A DNA stretch of 64,000 nt from Nitrososphaerales archaeon (GTDB taxonomy: Archaea; Thermoproteota; Nitrososphaeria; Nitrososphaerales; CADDZS01): positions 1-64,000 of the forward strand of contig JASHNZ010000053.1 in assembly GCA_030041355.1 (NCBI GenBank). Reading direction: 5' to 3'. This document shows positions 1 through 7,498 of the stretch, piece after piece (within the stretch, counting starts at the first letter, position 1; each line of letters starts with the position of its first letter). Made by a program: the position numbers and the translations under genes. The notes below the pieces were generated by a model that was not told the origin of the DNA, made no database searches, and saw only the letters and a list, made by a program, of their open reading frames with translations.

Positions 1-28
1 TTCATACGATTATCTGATGAGAATACCT

Positions 29-94
29 AGATCGCTTCTTGATCTAATGGCTGGAGTAGTGCTCCAGTCGTCTGGATCCTATTTTATCGGATCC
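29..94. repeat. Three adjacent short inverted repeats beside a gene break
   Basis: Three hairpin-forming units lie side by side: AGATC at 29-33 with GATCT at 41-45, CTGGAG at 51-56 with CTCCAG at 62-67, and GGATCC at 74-79 with GGATCC at 89-94, the last forming a 21-nt imperfect palindrome. They begin exactly where the MFS reading frame loses similarity. They could be a terminator cluster or the scar of a rearrangement; the sequence alone does not decide. Confidence 0.5.
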
Positions 95-331
95 GGCACT
101 ACCTACGATGAGATAGGCAGAAGTGATCCAAGCCGCAATTGTCGGCGTTGTTGAGAAAAACTTCTGAATATCTGGGACGCCCGGGATCACCATTGTCTCA
201 ACATAATTGACCAGAAGAGCCACGCCAGTGAGAATGAGTAATGTTCGTGTAGCGTTGCTCGTGCCACTTTTCCCGGAGGTCTGCACAGGCATATCCGTGC
301 TAGTTGTACCTTGGGCAGACTTATTGCTCAA
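44..331 (-). pseudogene. MFS transporter, N-terminal fragment
   Basis: The 95 codons from a TTG start read like the beginning of a major facilitator transporter of the drug:proton antiporter type. There is a polar leader, a first membrane helix at about residues 30-48 followed by the loop ETMVIPGVPDI, and the start of helix 2 (WITSAYLIVGSA, about residues 68-79). Similarity stops after GSA and a stop codon follows 17 residues later, whereas the family normally has 400-500 residues and 12-14 helices. No MFS-like sequence is visible in other frames between the break and the window edge, so I call it a broken gene. An internal ATG at codon 14 is an alternative start. Confidence 0.6.
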
Positions 332-1022
332 AACTAAAACTCTCCGTGGAGGGCTTAATGAAAACTCGAGTTCCTTTCACTCATGTATAAGGAAATACGT
401 GACGAACTAATTTTTCGGTCTTTCTTGTTGAGATGATAGCTGATGTAACAACACGTTAATCAAGCATCAATACTTGGCTTTTCATATTTCATCCAACATC
501 GCGTCTTAATGTAATGCACTGTGATTCCACATTCTCAGCTTCCAAAAATGAAGAATCGCTTGAGTGGGTCCGTGACCAGTAACATTGAGACAATCTGTTA
601 GAATTACGCTATTGGCATGCAATTTCAAGAAATGAGGGTCAAAGCTAGGGCAATTGCACCGATTTGTACACTTGACTTTTGTTTATCAAAATCAAATCTC
701 GAAATATAAGTTGGGAATTAGGACGTGAGGTACTTAGAAGCTCACCTGAATTTGATCCTCTATCCTTTCTGTCGAGGACACTACATGTTATGGCAGTCTC
801 GAAGAGAAAAAGTGCCAAAATTCGTTTGGTTTATCTTCGAGATATTCAATATGTTCGTCGAAATTATTGTTTCGACTGCTCTACAAAACTACCTTGAGCC
901 AAGGCAGTTTTTTCGCGCACATGCATTGTACTCAAACCACTTCCTCAGTGACTCGACTTCCGATACGCAGGTCAATCTTCTCGCCTTAGCCAATCTCGAA
1001 GAGAATCTGACTTTTACTAACA
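332..1022. other. Gene-free stretch
   Basis: About 690 bases lie between the divergent MFS fragment and the end of the leftward VOC gene. Rightward frames at 679-897 and 725-1171 are open but show no recognisable family, no credible ribosome-binding site and composition like the surrounding non-coding DNA. I see no RNA gene here. Confidence 0.5.
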
Positions 1023-1397
1023 TTAAACATGTTGTTCGATTAGAATCGGATTTCCGTCAGGATCGCTCACGAAAAAGCCGGCCGGTCCGCTTTTCGACGT
1101 CAACCCTCCCTCTTCGGTTGTCTCAACGCCTTTGGCTTTCAACTCTCGATGAATTTCGCGTATGTCGGTAAAATCCGCGATAGGTTTTCCGAAGTGTCCT
1201 CCAGGATTAAAGCAGAGAGTATTCCTGTCGAATATGCCCTGGAAAATTCCAATCTCAGTTTCGCCGTTTTTCATGACAAGCCAGTTATTGTGAGAAGGAT
1301 CAGGAGAGGAAGCAGTAAACCCTAGCTTTTCATAAAAACTCTTTGAGGCTTGCAAGTCTTTGACCGCGAGACATATCGTAAATGGACCCAATTCCAT
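1023..1397 (-). CDS. VOC (glyoxalase/bleomycin-resistance fold) protein
   Basis: This complete 124-residue protein has the vicinal-oxygen-chelate layout of two beta-alpha-beta-beta-beta modules. The first opens with FTICLAVKDLQASKSFYEKLGF (given here as a motif region, residues 6-27), and the second ends with FFVSDPDGNPILIEQ, the usual closing strand with its metal-ligand glutamate. The length of about 120 residues is standard for single-chain VOC proteins that act as dimers. Substrate cannot be read from the sequence; lactoylglutathione lyase is unlikely to be the default in an archaeon. It has an ATG start and stands alone, with no neighbour that hints at a pathway. Confidence 0.8.
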   Translation of the reverse strand: MELGPFTICLAVKDLQASKSFYEKLGFTASSPDPSHNNWLVMKNGETEIGIFQGIFDRNTLCFNPGGHFGKPIADFTDIREIHRELKAKGVETTEEGGLTSKSGPAGFFVSDPDGNPILIEQHV

Positions 1398-1521
1398 ATA
1401 GACCGGGTCTATATGATTTGATTTTTCTTAAATAATTTCCTCTTAGAAAAGGAAGAATGCTCTAAGTAAGAATAATGTCTTTCCCATTGTAGACTTTTCT
1501 GAATCCAAAGAATCATCTCGT

Positions 1522-1868
1522 TCATTCATTGTTTGGAGCCCGGGGGCTGCGAGCGGTCATTTTGAGGGAATTTAAGTCATCGGTTCGCTTAACAGCGCGA
1601 ATCAGTTCGTCCAGCTCCGCAGGAGGATCGCGAGGTTTGCGCCTTTCCAAGTCAAACCACACTCCATCCGAAGATATAACCGCCGATATTTCTTCACCCG
1701 GTATCTCGTGCCATCTTGTGACAAGCCGGCGGCTACGAAATCAACTTTAAACTCTTCCATTAGTCTCAATTCCTTTTTGTAAATGAGCTCGCCTTTGAGC
1801 GTTGGGTCCGGCCCCCTCGCCCCTAGGCCCTTCAAATGCCATTCGGATGCCGCTTTTTCACTCATCAT
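1522..1868 (-). pseudogene. Small conserved-looking gene with a one-base frameshift
   Basis: The gene starts ATGATGAGTGA, overlapping the last codons of the upstream prenyltransferase-like gene, the usual sign of translational coupling. The first frame runs to FKVDF at about position 1740. There it loses sense, but the frame one base back continues RSRRLVTRWHEIPGEEISAV and on through SSDGVWFDLERRKPRD to a TGA at 1522-1524. Adding one T to the short T-run at about 1738-1742 would restore a single protein of roughly 115 residues. I do not recognise the family. The change may be a true inactivating mutation or a homopolymer sequencing error; the clean continuation favours either a very recent event or an error. 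Confidence 0.55.
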
Positions 1869-2838
1869 CGATACGGCTCAGAACTTTCATCGCGATCAAC
1901 GTAATCATTTTACTTGGCTCACCGGGCTTCTCGAGAACAAAAGGAGTCAAATCCTTCGAATTTGGATGTTGCTTTCTGAAAGCCGCTAAATCTGGAGATT
2001 CTTCCGGGCGATTTGCATCGAGAATCCATCTTCCATCTTTTCGTCTTTTTTCTTTCAGTAGTGAAATTGCATATTCTAGCCTCTTATCGTTCGAGTAACC
2101 TAGTGCAGTCATGAAATCAAGGCCTACGAGAAGATCATAGTAATAGTGAACGGGATAGTGAAAGCGATACCATGGTTCCCATCGAGCTCCCTGCTTATGC
2201 AGCTCGCGTTCAAGGAAAAACTCGGCCCCTTTTTCGCAGGCGAGTTTCATACTGCGGGTCCATTTTTGACGAGGATACACCGCAAAAGCGCTTAGAGGCT
2301 CCCAAGAATCCAAGGTTCTCCCGGTGCGCTTTTTGCCAAAATTCCAGCAAGACCATCCCCCCTTGTCCGCTTGGTTTTCCACAAGCCACTCGAACGAGCT
2401 TCTCACCTTCGGATGATCCACATATCCTAATTTGACGAGCGCCCTAGCCGAGTTGCCGGTTACGCAAAGATGGCCCCCGGCTTTTCCGCTATAGCTGAAT
2501 CCACCGTCTTTAGTCGCATAGCGTTCCATCCACAGTTCACTGGCTTTGGCGACTCCGGGCTCTTGTTTTGTGAGACCTAGATCCGAGAGGATCATGAGCA
2601 TCCAGAAAGTGGCGTGAAAGGTAGGATTGAAAAGATGTTTTTCATGAACCCAGCATCCGCTTGGCAGTTGTTTGTCAAGTATCTCCTTTGCCCACCCAAC
2701 GCTCGTAATGTTCTTCCTAGCAGACTTTACATCGGAGTCCTTTTCTGGTCTCTCAAGCAATTCGGTTAGCGTAAGGTATCTAACCGAGGGCTGATTTTCT
2801 TCAAGCAGCCATTTAATGACGGATGAATTATTCGGCAA
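1858..2838 (-). CDS. Prenyltransferase/squalene-oxidase-repeat-like protein, copy A
   Basis: This 326-residue soluble protein belongs to the alpha/alpha-toroid group related to prenyltransferase and squalene-cyclase repeats. It shows repeated helix-pair motifs of the type LLEENQPSVRYLTL, GNSARALVKLGY, NQADKGGWSCWNFG and FHYPVHYYYDLLVGLDFMTALGY, with the Q/G/W-rich turns (GGW) typical of these barrels. No DXDD-type cyclase motif is obvious, so a catalytic terpenoid role is not supported. Similar proteins are often left as hypothetical in databases. It starts at TTG, and its 3' end overlaps the frameshifted gene at 1522-1868. The neighbouring upstream gene is a clear paralogue, so the pair probably arose by tandem duplication. 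Confidence 0.65.
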   Translation of the reverse strand: MPNNSSVIKWLLEENQPSVRYLTLTELLERPEKDSDVKSARKNITSVGWAKEILDKQLPSGCWVHEKHLFNPTFHATFWMLMILSDLGLTKQEPGVAKASELWMERYATKDGGFSYSGKAGGHLCVTGNSARALVKLGYVDHPKVRSSFEWLVENQADKGGWSCWNFGKKRTGRTLDSWEPLSAFAVYPRQKWTRSMKLACEKGAEFFLERELHKQGARWEPWYRFHYPVHYYYDLLVGLDFMTALGYSNDKRLEYAISLLKEKRRKDGRWILDANRPEESPDLAAFRKQHPNSKDLTPFVLEKPGEPSKMITLIAMKVLSRIDDE

Positions 2839-2887
2839 GTCACTCTTCCCCTCTTTTCATAGTCGAGCTAAACCCAGTTCTGGAAAG

Positions 2888-3898
2888 TTAGCTAGCATCC
2901 TCAACTCTCTTCAAAACTCGAAGAGCCCTGAGTGTAATCCATTTACTTGGTTCTCCTACTTTCTCCAACGCAAAAGGCTTCGGCCCCTTATCAACGCCAA
3001 ACTCACTCTCGGTAACGCCGGGCCCCAAGTCTGGATGAACCTTGTCAAGAAGCCAAGTCCCGTCGCCCTGTCGCTTCTCTTTGAGAATCTTTAGGGCAGG
3101 ACCAAGACGTTTGTCATTTGCGTATCCTAGTTTCGTAAGCAGGTCCAGACCAATCAAAATGTCGTAATAATAGTGATTGGGATAGTGAAATCTGAACCAG
3201 GGCGAGTACTTTTTCCCTTCTTCAAACAATTTACGCTCGAGGTAAAATTCAGCTCCCCTCGCAACGGATCTTTCGATCTTTCTTGTCCGCTTTGATCTGA
3301 GAAGCGCGTCATATGCCGCCAAAGGCTCCCAGTTATCAAGAGTCCCGCGGTCGGGTCTGAAGCAGTTCCAGCCACCGTCTTCTCTTTGATCTTCGAGCAA
3401 CCTGTCGTACAATTTCTTCACTCGATAGTCGTCGTAGTAACCAAACCTAGTAAGCATGCGAGCCGTGTTTCCGACTATACAGGGTTCCTCTGTGAAAAAA
3501 TTGAACGGAGAACTGAGGCGGAGTTTGTACTCGAAAAAGAGGTCCGCAGTTTTCTTGATTCTCTTATCTTTTGAGGTGAGCCCTAGATCGGCTAAAACCA
3601 GAGCTCTCCAATTAGTTGCGACAAATTTGGGCCGATAGAGAAATTCCATCCACCCGACAGGGTCTTTGCCCCATGAGGGTCTTTCAGGTTCCCAATAGCC
3701 TTCTGGTTTCTGAAGGCTTAGGATCTCATTCGCCCAGCCTCTTTTAGGAATCTGCGAATAGGCTTCTCTTACCTCCGGATAGGTTTCTCTTTGTCCTAAG
3801 ATGTCAATCAAAGTGTAGTAGCGAACTGAGGGCTGGTCTTCTTGCAGGAGCCAGTCGATAACTTCTTGATTCTGGCTGTAGAATTCTGAACTTGGCAA
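2888..3898 (-). CDS. Prenyltransferase/squalene-oxidase-repeat-like protein, copy B
   Basis: This 336-residue paralogue of the next gene downstream shares the same order of elements: WLLQEDQPSVRYYTLIDILG near the N-terminus, GNTARMLTRFGYYDD in the middle, EDQREDGGWNCF, and FHYPNHYYYDILIGLDLLTKLGY towards the C-terminus, with a closing EKVGEPSKWITLRALRVLKR. It is a helical toroid of the prenyltransferase-repeat type and has no signal peptide or membrane segment. The start is TTG, as in copy A. The two genes are separated by 49 bases and are probably co-transcribed. The function is unknown; substrate-binding or scaffolding are both possible. Confidence 0.65.
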   Translation of the reverse strand: MPSSEFYSQNQEVIDWLLQEDQPSVRYYTLIDILGQRETYPEVREAYSQIPKRGWANEILSLQKPEGYWEPERPSWGKDPVGWMEFLYRPKFVATNWRALVLADLGLTSKDKRIKKTADLFFEYKLRLSSPFNFFTEEPCIVGNTARMLTRFGYYDDYRVKKLYDRLLEDQREDGGWNCFRPDRGTLDNWEPLAAYDALLRSKRTRKIERSVARGAEFYLERKLFEEGKKYSPWFRFHYPNHYYYDILIGLDLLTKLGYANDKRLGPALKILKEKRQGDGTWLLDKVHPDLGPGVTESEFGVDKGPKPFALEKVGEPSKWITLRALRVLKRVEDAS

Positions 3899-3984
3899 AT
3901 GGATGAGAGTGATCTAGCAAGTTTGAGGTTAAAGAATTTGTGCATTCAATCAAGAACACGAATGACGCACGGCAATTCTAGGCT

Positions 3985-4380
3985 TTGGAGCTCTCTCAAG
4001 TTTTCTCGCGGCAGGCGATGTCTTGCGTTATTTCCTCATCAGTGCAATATTTAGCACGCATTGAAGCGCTGAAGATCGCGAGCCACTTAAAGGAGCTATC
4101 AAGAGAGAAAATTAAGGGAAGAAGGGTTGAGATGCGAGCTCATCCTAACAACAATAGAATCGAGAGATTAAACGGTACTCTTCGAGAATGGGTGGAGGTT
4201 ACTCGTGGATGGAAAACAATGAAGACACCACTAGCCGAAGGTCAAAGAATCCACTATAACTTTGTCAAGCCTCACACGAGCCTAGAAGGAATGACACCAG
4301 CTCAAAGAGCTGGTCTAGCGATTCCGAATAATTGGATGGTTTTGCTAAAGCAAGCGATTAAGAGGCAAGAGAAAGCGTAA
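3985..4380 (+). mobile_element. DDE transposase/integrase, C-terminal remnant
   Basis: The last two thirds of this 131-codon frame match the C-terminal end of a DDE-family transposase: NNNRIERLNGTLREWVEVTRG, with the catalytic-glutamate helix region, then HYNFVKPHTSLEGMTPAQRAGL. The N-terminal DNA-binding part and the first two catalytic aspartates are absent, and the first roughly 50 codons show no transposase similarity. No terminal inverted repeats or target duplication were found. It is a dead insertion-sequence fragment. Confidence 0.75.
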
Positions 4381-4409
4381 ATCATTGTTTTCGCTTACAA
4401 AAGCCTTAC

Positions 4410-4649
4410 ATGGGAAAAAAATACCTTTATTTTGGAATCCTTCTTCTTATTGTCGGATTCTTAGTCGCTTCTTTTACTGGACTCGGGGTCGCTAATGTAG
4501 TTAATCCCGCAAATGGTACTCACATTGGTTTCCCGGAGACGATTTACGGAGATGTCGTAATGGCACTTGCAATTTGTATTATTGTCTTCAGCATAAGGTC
4601 TAAACCAAGACCACCACCCGAAATTCAACAAGCGGTTTCAACACCCTGA
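4410..4649 (+). CDS. Small two-helix membrane protein
   Basis: A 79-residue protein with an N-terminal hydrophobic helix (about residues 5-28, YLYFGILLLIVGFLVASFTG), a short polar loop and a second helix (about 49-65, VVMALAICIIVFSI), then a proline-rich polar tail. It begins with ATG 29 bases after the transposase remnant. I do not recognise a family. The hydrophobic pattern supports a real membrane protein but gives no function. Confidence 0.45.
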   Translation: MGKKYLYFGILLLIVGFLVASFTGLGVANVVNPANGTHIGFPETIYGDVVMALAICIIVFSIRSKPRPPPEIQQAVSTP

Positions 4650-4881
4650 AGATTCAACAAAACCTGTTTTCTGACGGTATTTATAGCCCCGGCCCCGATC
4701 AATCTACATACACACATTTCGAATAGCCATTGTTGATGCGTTGTGCCCTAAACTCCATCACTTTATATGCCAGAAAATAGTTTGGTGCGAACATATCTAC
4801 CTTCAGAAATTTGCCATTGCTTGTGTTCCCGCGTATTCATACCAAATCTAATGAAATAACGCGGAGGACAAGAAGCTGACT
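4650..4881. other. Gene-free stretch
   Basis: No open frame of note. There are AT-rich, promoter-like patches (for example TTTATATGCC near 4761) but no assigned gene to go with them. Together with the remnant and palindromes that follow, this makes about 700 bases of degraded DNA up to 5352. Confidence 0.4.
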
Positions 4882-5050
4882 ATGGTTGAAACCGGGATAC
4901 CAAAACGTAACCAACTTTTTGGAAAATTTTCCATCTATAGTACTCCGTGTATACCATGTCGTAACCTAGCCTTAAGAACGACTTGACATAGCATATCGGA
5001 AATTGAAATGTCTATTTTTTCATGGTACCCATACAGTACCACTATGGTAA
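4882..5050 (+). pseudogene. Glutaredoxin/mycoredoxin-like remnant
   Basis: A 34-codon frame opens at an ATG (4882-4884), 14 bases after GGAGG. It contains GKFSIYSTPCIPCRNLALR, which matches the first strand and CxxC redox helix of glutaredoxin/thioredoxin-fold proteins (compare the common pattern IYSTPWCPPCRNL). The frame then stops. In a second frame the next bases read ERLDIAYRKL and then HGTHTVPLW, resembling the family's LDxxGIAYREID segment and the cis-proline TVP motif. I therefore read a small thiol-redox gene broken by at least one frameshift and missing its C-terminal end. Confidence is limited because the matching stretches are short. Confidence 0.4.
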
Positions 5051-5152
5051 CTCAGGCGAGTAAAATAGCGCTGTACGTTATATGCAAGGAAGTACCAGAG
5101 AAGATCCAACTAAGAAAGAAGACTTTCGGAGCAGAAAAAGAAGCTTTTCAAG

Positions 5153-5195
5153 AGTTTTGTCAACAAAATACCAGAAGAGTTTTGTTAACAAAACT
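5153..5195. promoter_or_regulatory. Duplicated palindrome
   Basis: A perfect 18-bp palindrome, AGTTTTGTTAACAAAACT, lies at 5178-5195. A near-identical copy with C for T at the centre, AGTTTTGTCAACAAAA, lies at 5153-5168. Two copies of a dyad-symmetric site 25 bases apart look like an operator for a dimeric regulator. The nearest gene downstream is the G1-peptidase-like protein, 158 bases away. Confidence 0.35.
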
Positions 5196-5318
5196 GGAAA
5201 AATCTAGGGAGCACCAACACAAATCAAAAAGTACGCAAAAGACGATCAAGAAAGTCTAGCGAACAAAGGCCTTTTCTGCCCTTTGATCTAAATGCTCCAT
5301 TTCATAACTGCATGCCAA

Positions 5319-5327
5319 CTTAAATAA
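5319..5327 (+). promoter_or_regulatory. TATA box for the G1-peptidase-like gene
   Basis: CTTAAATAA is centred 30 bases upstream of the ATG at 5353, the spacing expected for an archaeal promoter with a very short leader. There is no ribosome-binding site in front of the gene, which agrees with an almost leaderless transcript. Confidence 0.5.
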
Positions 5328-5352
5328 CCAAACCAGTTCAGTTAGTTTCCAA

Positions 5353-6168
5353 ATGTCTGATTACTCAAAGATAGCACTGGGCATCAGCCTTGTCGTTGCA
5401 TTCCTATTCATCTCTCCCTTGATAGTTTCCTCGCAAGCCGTTTCTCCTGCTCACCTGCCTGAGAATAATACAGTTGTAACCATAAAGAATCCCTTCACCG
5501 CAGGGTACGGTGCACTCGGGCCCAATGATTCCGTCACGAACGTCAACGGTTCTTGGATCCAGCCCAAGGTCACATGCGAAAAATTCACGAGCGTTATCTA
5601 CGCCGCAGGGTTCTCTGTCCAAATCGATGGCTTTAACGGTAAAGACTTGGAGCTCGTGGGAACCGGCGGAGGCTGCGAATATGGGGTCACCGAGTATCTC
5701 GCATTCTACGCGTTTTATCCTACTAGTGGTGAGGAAGCTTTCAATCTTGTAATCAACGCAGGGGATAAGATCTTTGCAAGCATGTCCTACTCGAAAGCTA
5801 CCCAGAACTTTACCGCTTTCATCAAAGATCTCACAAGTGGAAAATCTGCTTCGGCAGTTGGAAAAGTGAGCGGAGCCCAGAGAAACTCCGTGGAAGCGGG
5901 AGTGATCTCAATTCCGAAGAATTCCGCCGGGCAATGCTGTTTGCCGTTGATCAAATTCTCGAAAGCGAAATTTGGAATGGACAATACTGAGGTCACAGCC
6001 ACTTGTTACGCGACTATTTCCGGCGAGAGCAGGCCGATCGGATCTTTTAGCAGTGTTTTGAAGCTCGTGATGACCAATGCAAAAGGAAACAGGATTAGGG
6101 CTGTACCCTCAGGACTCTCCCGGGATAACTCTACCTTTGCAGTAACTTGGAAAAGCTCCGGCTCTTAA
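5353..6168 (+). CDS. Exported G1 peptidase-like (eqolisin fold) protein, probably inactive
   Basis: This 271-residue protein has a signal peptide (hydrophobic segment about residues 8-29, then SQA). The mature part follows the peptidase G1 layout: SWIQPKVTC, AAGFSVQIDG, LVGTGGGC, LAFYAFYP, a GDKIFASMSY strand and the late SVEAGVIS strand. Active G1 enzymes use a Gln/Glu pair. The glutamate appears to be kept in VEAGV, but the family pattern EQIGTDxxC reads ELVGTGGGC here, so the catalytic Gln appears to be Leu. Tryptophans of the AWYEMYP motif are also changed. I infer a secreted binding protein or pseudo-enzyme with a beta-sandwich fold. Confidence 0.65.
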   Translation: MSDYSKIALGISLVVAFLFISPLIVSSQAVSPAHLPENNTVVTIKNPFTAGYGALGPNDSVTNVNGSWIQPKVTCEKFTSVIYAAGFSVQIDGFNGKDLELVGTGGGCEYGVTEYLAFYAFYPTSGEEAFNLVINAGDKIFASMSYSKATQNFTAFIKDLTSGKSASAVGKVSGAQRNSVEAGVISIPKNSAGQCCLPLIKFSKAKFGMDNTEVTATCYATISGESRPIGSFSSVLKLVMTNAKGNRIRAVPSGLSRDNSTFAVTWKSSGS

Positions 6169-6236
6169 CTAAGAACTTCCGCTTCGCCTGAAGAAATGAA
6201 AGTTTCAAGTCGGCAGACGATTAAACGCGCTGCTGG

Positions 6237-6479
6237 TTACCCGTGGTTTTCTCTCTGACACTTCCACTTTGATTCTATGAGTTTCGCAAGGATTTCCTGA
6301 GCGGTGGTGAGGGTCTTTTTTCCATGATTAGTCACGACGTAGCTAAACTCTTTATATTCGGCGAGAGATTTCCTCAGCAACCCCCGGTTGATGCAGTTTT
6401 CTGCAAACTTCTTGAATTGTACGCTGTCAATCTCGCAGTATGACTTGATCTGTGAAGGCAGGAGAATTTGAGCTGCCAT
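6237..6479 (-). CDS. Small winged-helix DNA-binding protein
   Basis: This 80-residue protein resembles the archaeal stand-alone winged-helix regulators (HTH_45-like). It has a recognition-helix region, IDSVQFKKFAENCINRGLL, then a wing EFSYVVTNHGKKTL and a terminal helix. It is slightly shorter than typical members (85-95 residues) because the first helix is abbreviated, so an N-terminal loss is possible. An in-frame TGA lies just upstream of the ATG, so the start cannot move further out. No target is evident. Confidence 0.5.
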   Translation of the reverse strand: MAAQILLPSQIKSYCEIDSVQFKKFAENCINRGLLRKSLAEYKEFSYVVTNHGKKTLTTAQEILAKLIESKWKCQRENHG

Positions 6480-6837
6480 TGCTCAAGACAATTATTGCCG
6501 GGCTAAAGGGTCGCGGATACATCACCTTGAGACATAGTTTCTTCGCGACTTCAGCTGGCAAACAGGCAAGGCAGAGTGCTTCATAGTCGCAGGCATGATA
6601 GAGACCGACCTAGTCCTAAGCAGCTTTATATTTTTCGGAAGCGGGAAGGCACTCGTGCGACTCCTTTGTATTTCGCTTATGCTGTCTCAACAAGTCATCT
6701 CGTCACGGTCGTTACAAGTGGCGGGGTAATAGTTTCGAATACTTTCACGACACTCTCGTAGTCTTTGGCAAATGATTAGTATCTGGAATTCCGTGCATCT
6801 TGATGAAAATCTAGATCTAATCTCACGATGGGTCTAA
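6480..6837. other. Gene-free stretch
   Basis: About 360 bases lie between the wHTH gene and the membrane-anchored protein. A 44-codon rightward frame at 6452-6586 with a wHTH-like C-terminus is too weak to call (see rejected items). Nothing else was recognised. Confidence 0.4.
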
Positions 6838-7440
6838 GTGTACTCTCTCGTGTCACTATCGAAACCAGAACTGGCCGTACTAATTATTGCACTCTGGTTT
6901 ACTGGAGTCGTCACCGGGTCGCAGACTCTCTTGACTCAATCTAGCGCCGTAGCTCAGACTGACCAAGGGTATCCTCAAATCCAGAACTTTAGCGTGAACG
7001 TAAATCAAAGTGAGTCTACAACGGTCTTCGTGCCAGTAGATAACTTGGGTTCGCCTATCAACTGGACCGGCCTTCACATATCCTTTCTCAGTTCTGTAAA
7101 CGGAATCAAGATTACAACTGATCCTCTCTTGTTTGAAGATGGATTCATCCAAGCTTACAGCGACAACTATTCACTTCGAATCGGAATATCGGTTGACAAA
7201 AATGTGAGCCTTGGTTCGTATACTCTTCCTTTTACGCTCACAGCAAGATCTACAGCCGGTCCACCCTCTATATTAACCACAGTTAATTTCAACGTAATAA
7301 TCATCGTTTTCAAATCGCCACCCGCGCGCTTTCCAATATTATACTTCTATCTGGCTGTGATCTTCATCATAGCGGTAACTATGATTGGAATCGTGTTGAT
7401 CTGGGGTAGAAACTGGAATATCTCAGAAGTCAAAAAGTGA
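6838..7440 (+). CDS. Membrane-anchored extracellular protein
   Basis: This 200-residue protein starts at GTG. It has an N-terminal hydrophobic signal/anchor (about residues 9-28), an extracellular part of about 130 residues rich in Asn/Ser/Thr with several N-glycosylation sequons (for example NWT and NYS), and a C-terminal membrane helix (about 167-190) followed by a short basic tail. The middle looks like an immunoglobulin-like beta-sandwich of the kind that follows the phrase SLGSYTLPFTLTA, common in archaeal cell-surface proteins. Specific function is unknown. It converges on the acetolactate synthase-like gene. Confidence 0.5.
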   Translation: MYSLVSLSKPELAVLIIALWFTGVVTGSQTLLTQSSAVAQTDQGYPQIQNFSVNVNQSESTTVFVPVDNLGSPINWTGLHISFLSSVNGIKITTDPLLFEDGFIQAYSDNYSLRIGISVDKNVSLGSYTLPFTLTARSTAGPPSILTTVNFNVIIIVFKSPPARFPILYFYLAVIFIIAVTMIGIVLIWGRNWNISEVKK

Positions 7441-7498
7441 AAGTGGAATAATCGTCGCCAACGAGAGACGCTAAATTTTCTATCTTGTTCGATTTCGG

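Noticed and set aside
679-1171. Two overlapping rightward open frames
   Set aside because: No family pattern, no ribosome-binding site, and the second frame runs antisense into the VOC gene.
5008-5259. 83-codon rightward frame rich in Lys, Glu and Gln
   Set aside because: It overlaps the glutaredoxin remnant and the duplicated palindromes and shows no recognisable fold; composition is explained by AT-rich repeats.
6452-6586. 44-codon rightward frame from a GTG, with a wHTH-like end (LLKTIIAGLKGRGYI and ATSAGKQA)
   Set aside because: Suggestive of the C-terminus of a winged-helix protein, but too short, and its start overlaps the oppositely directed wHTH gene; kept only as a possible remnant.
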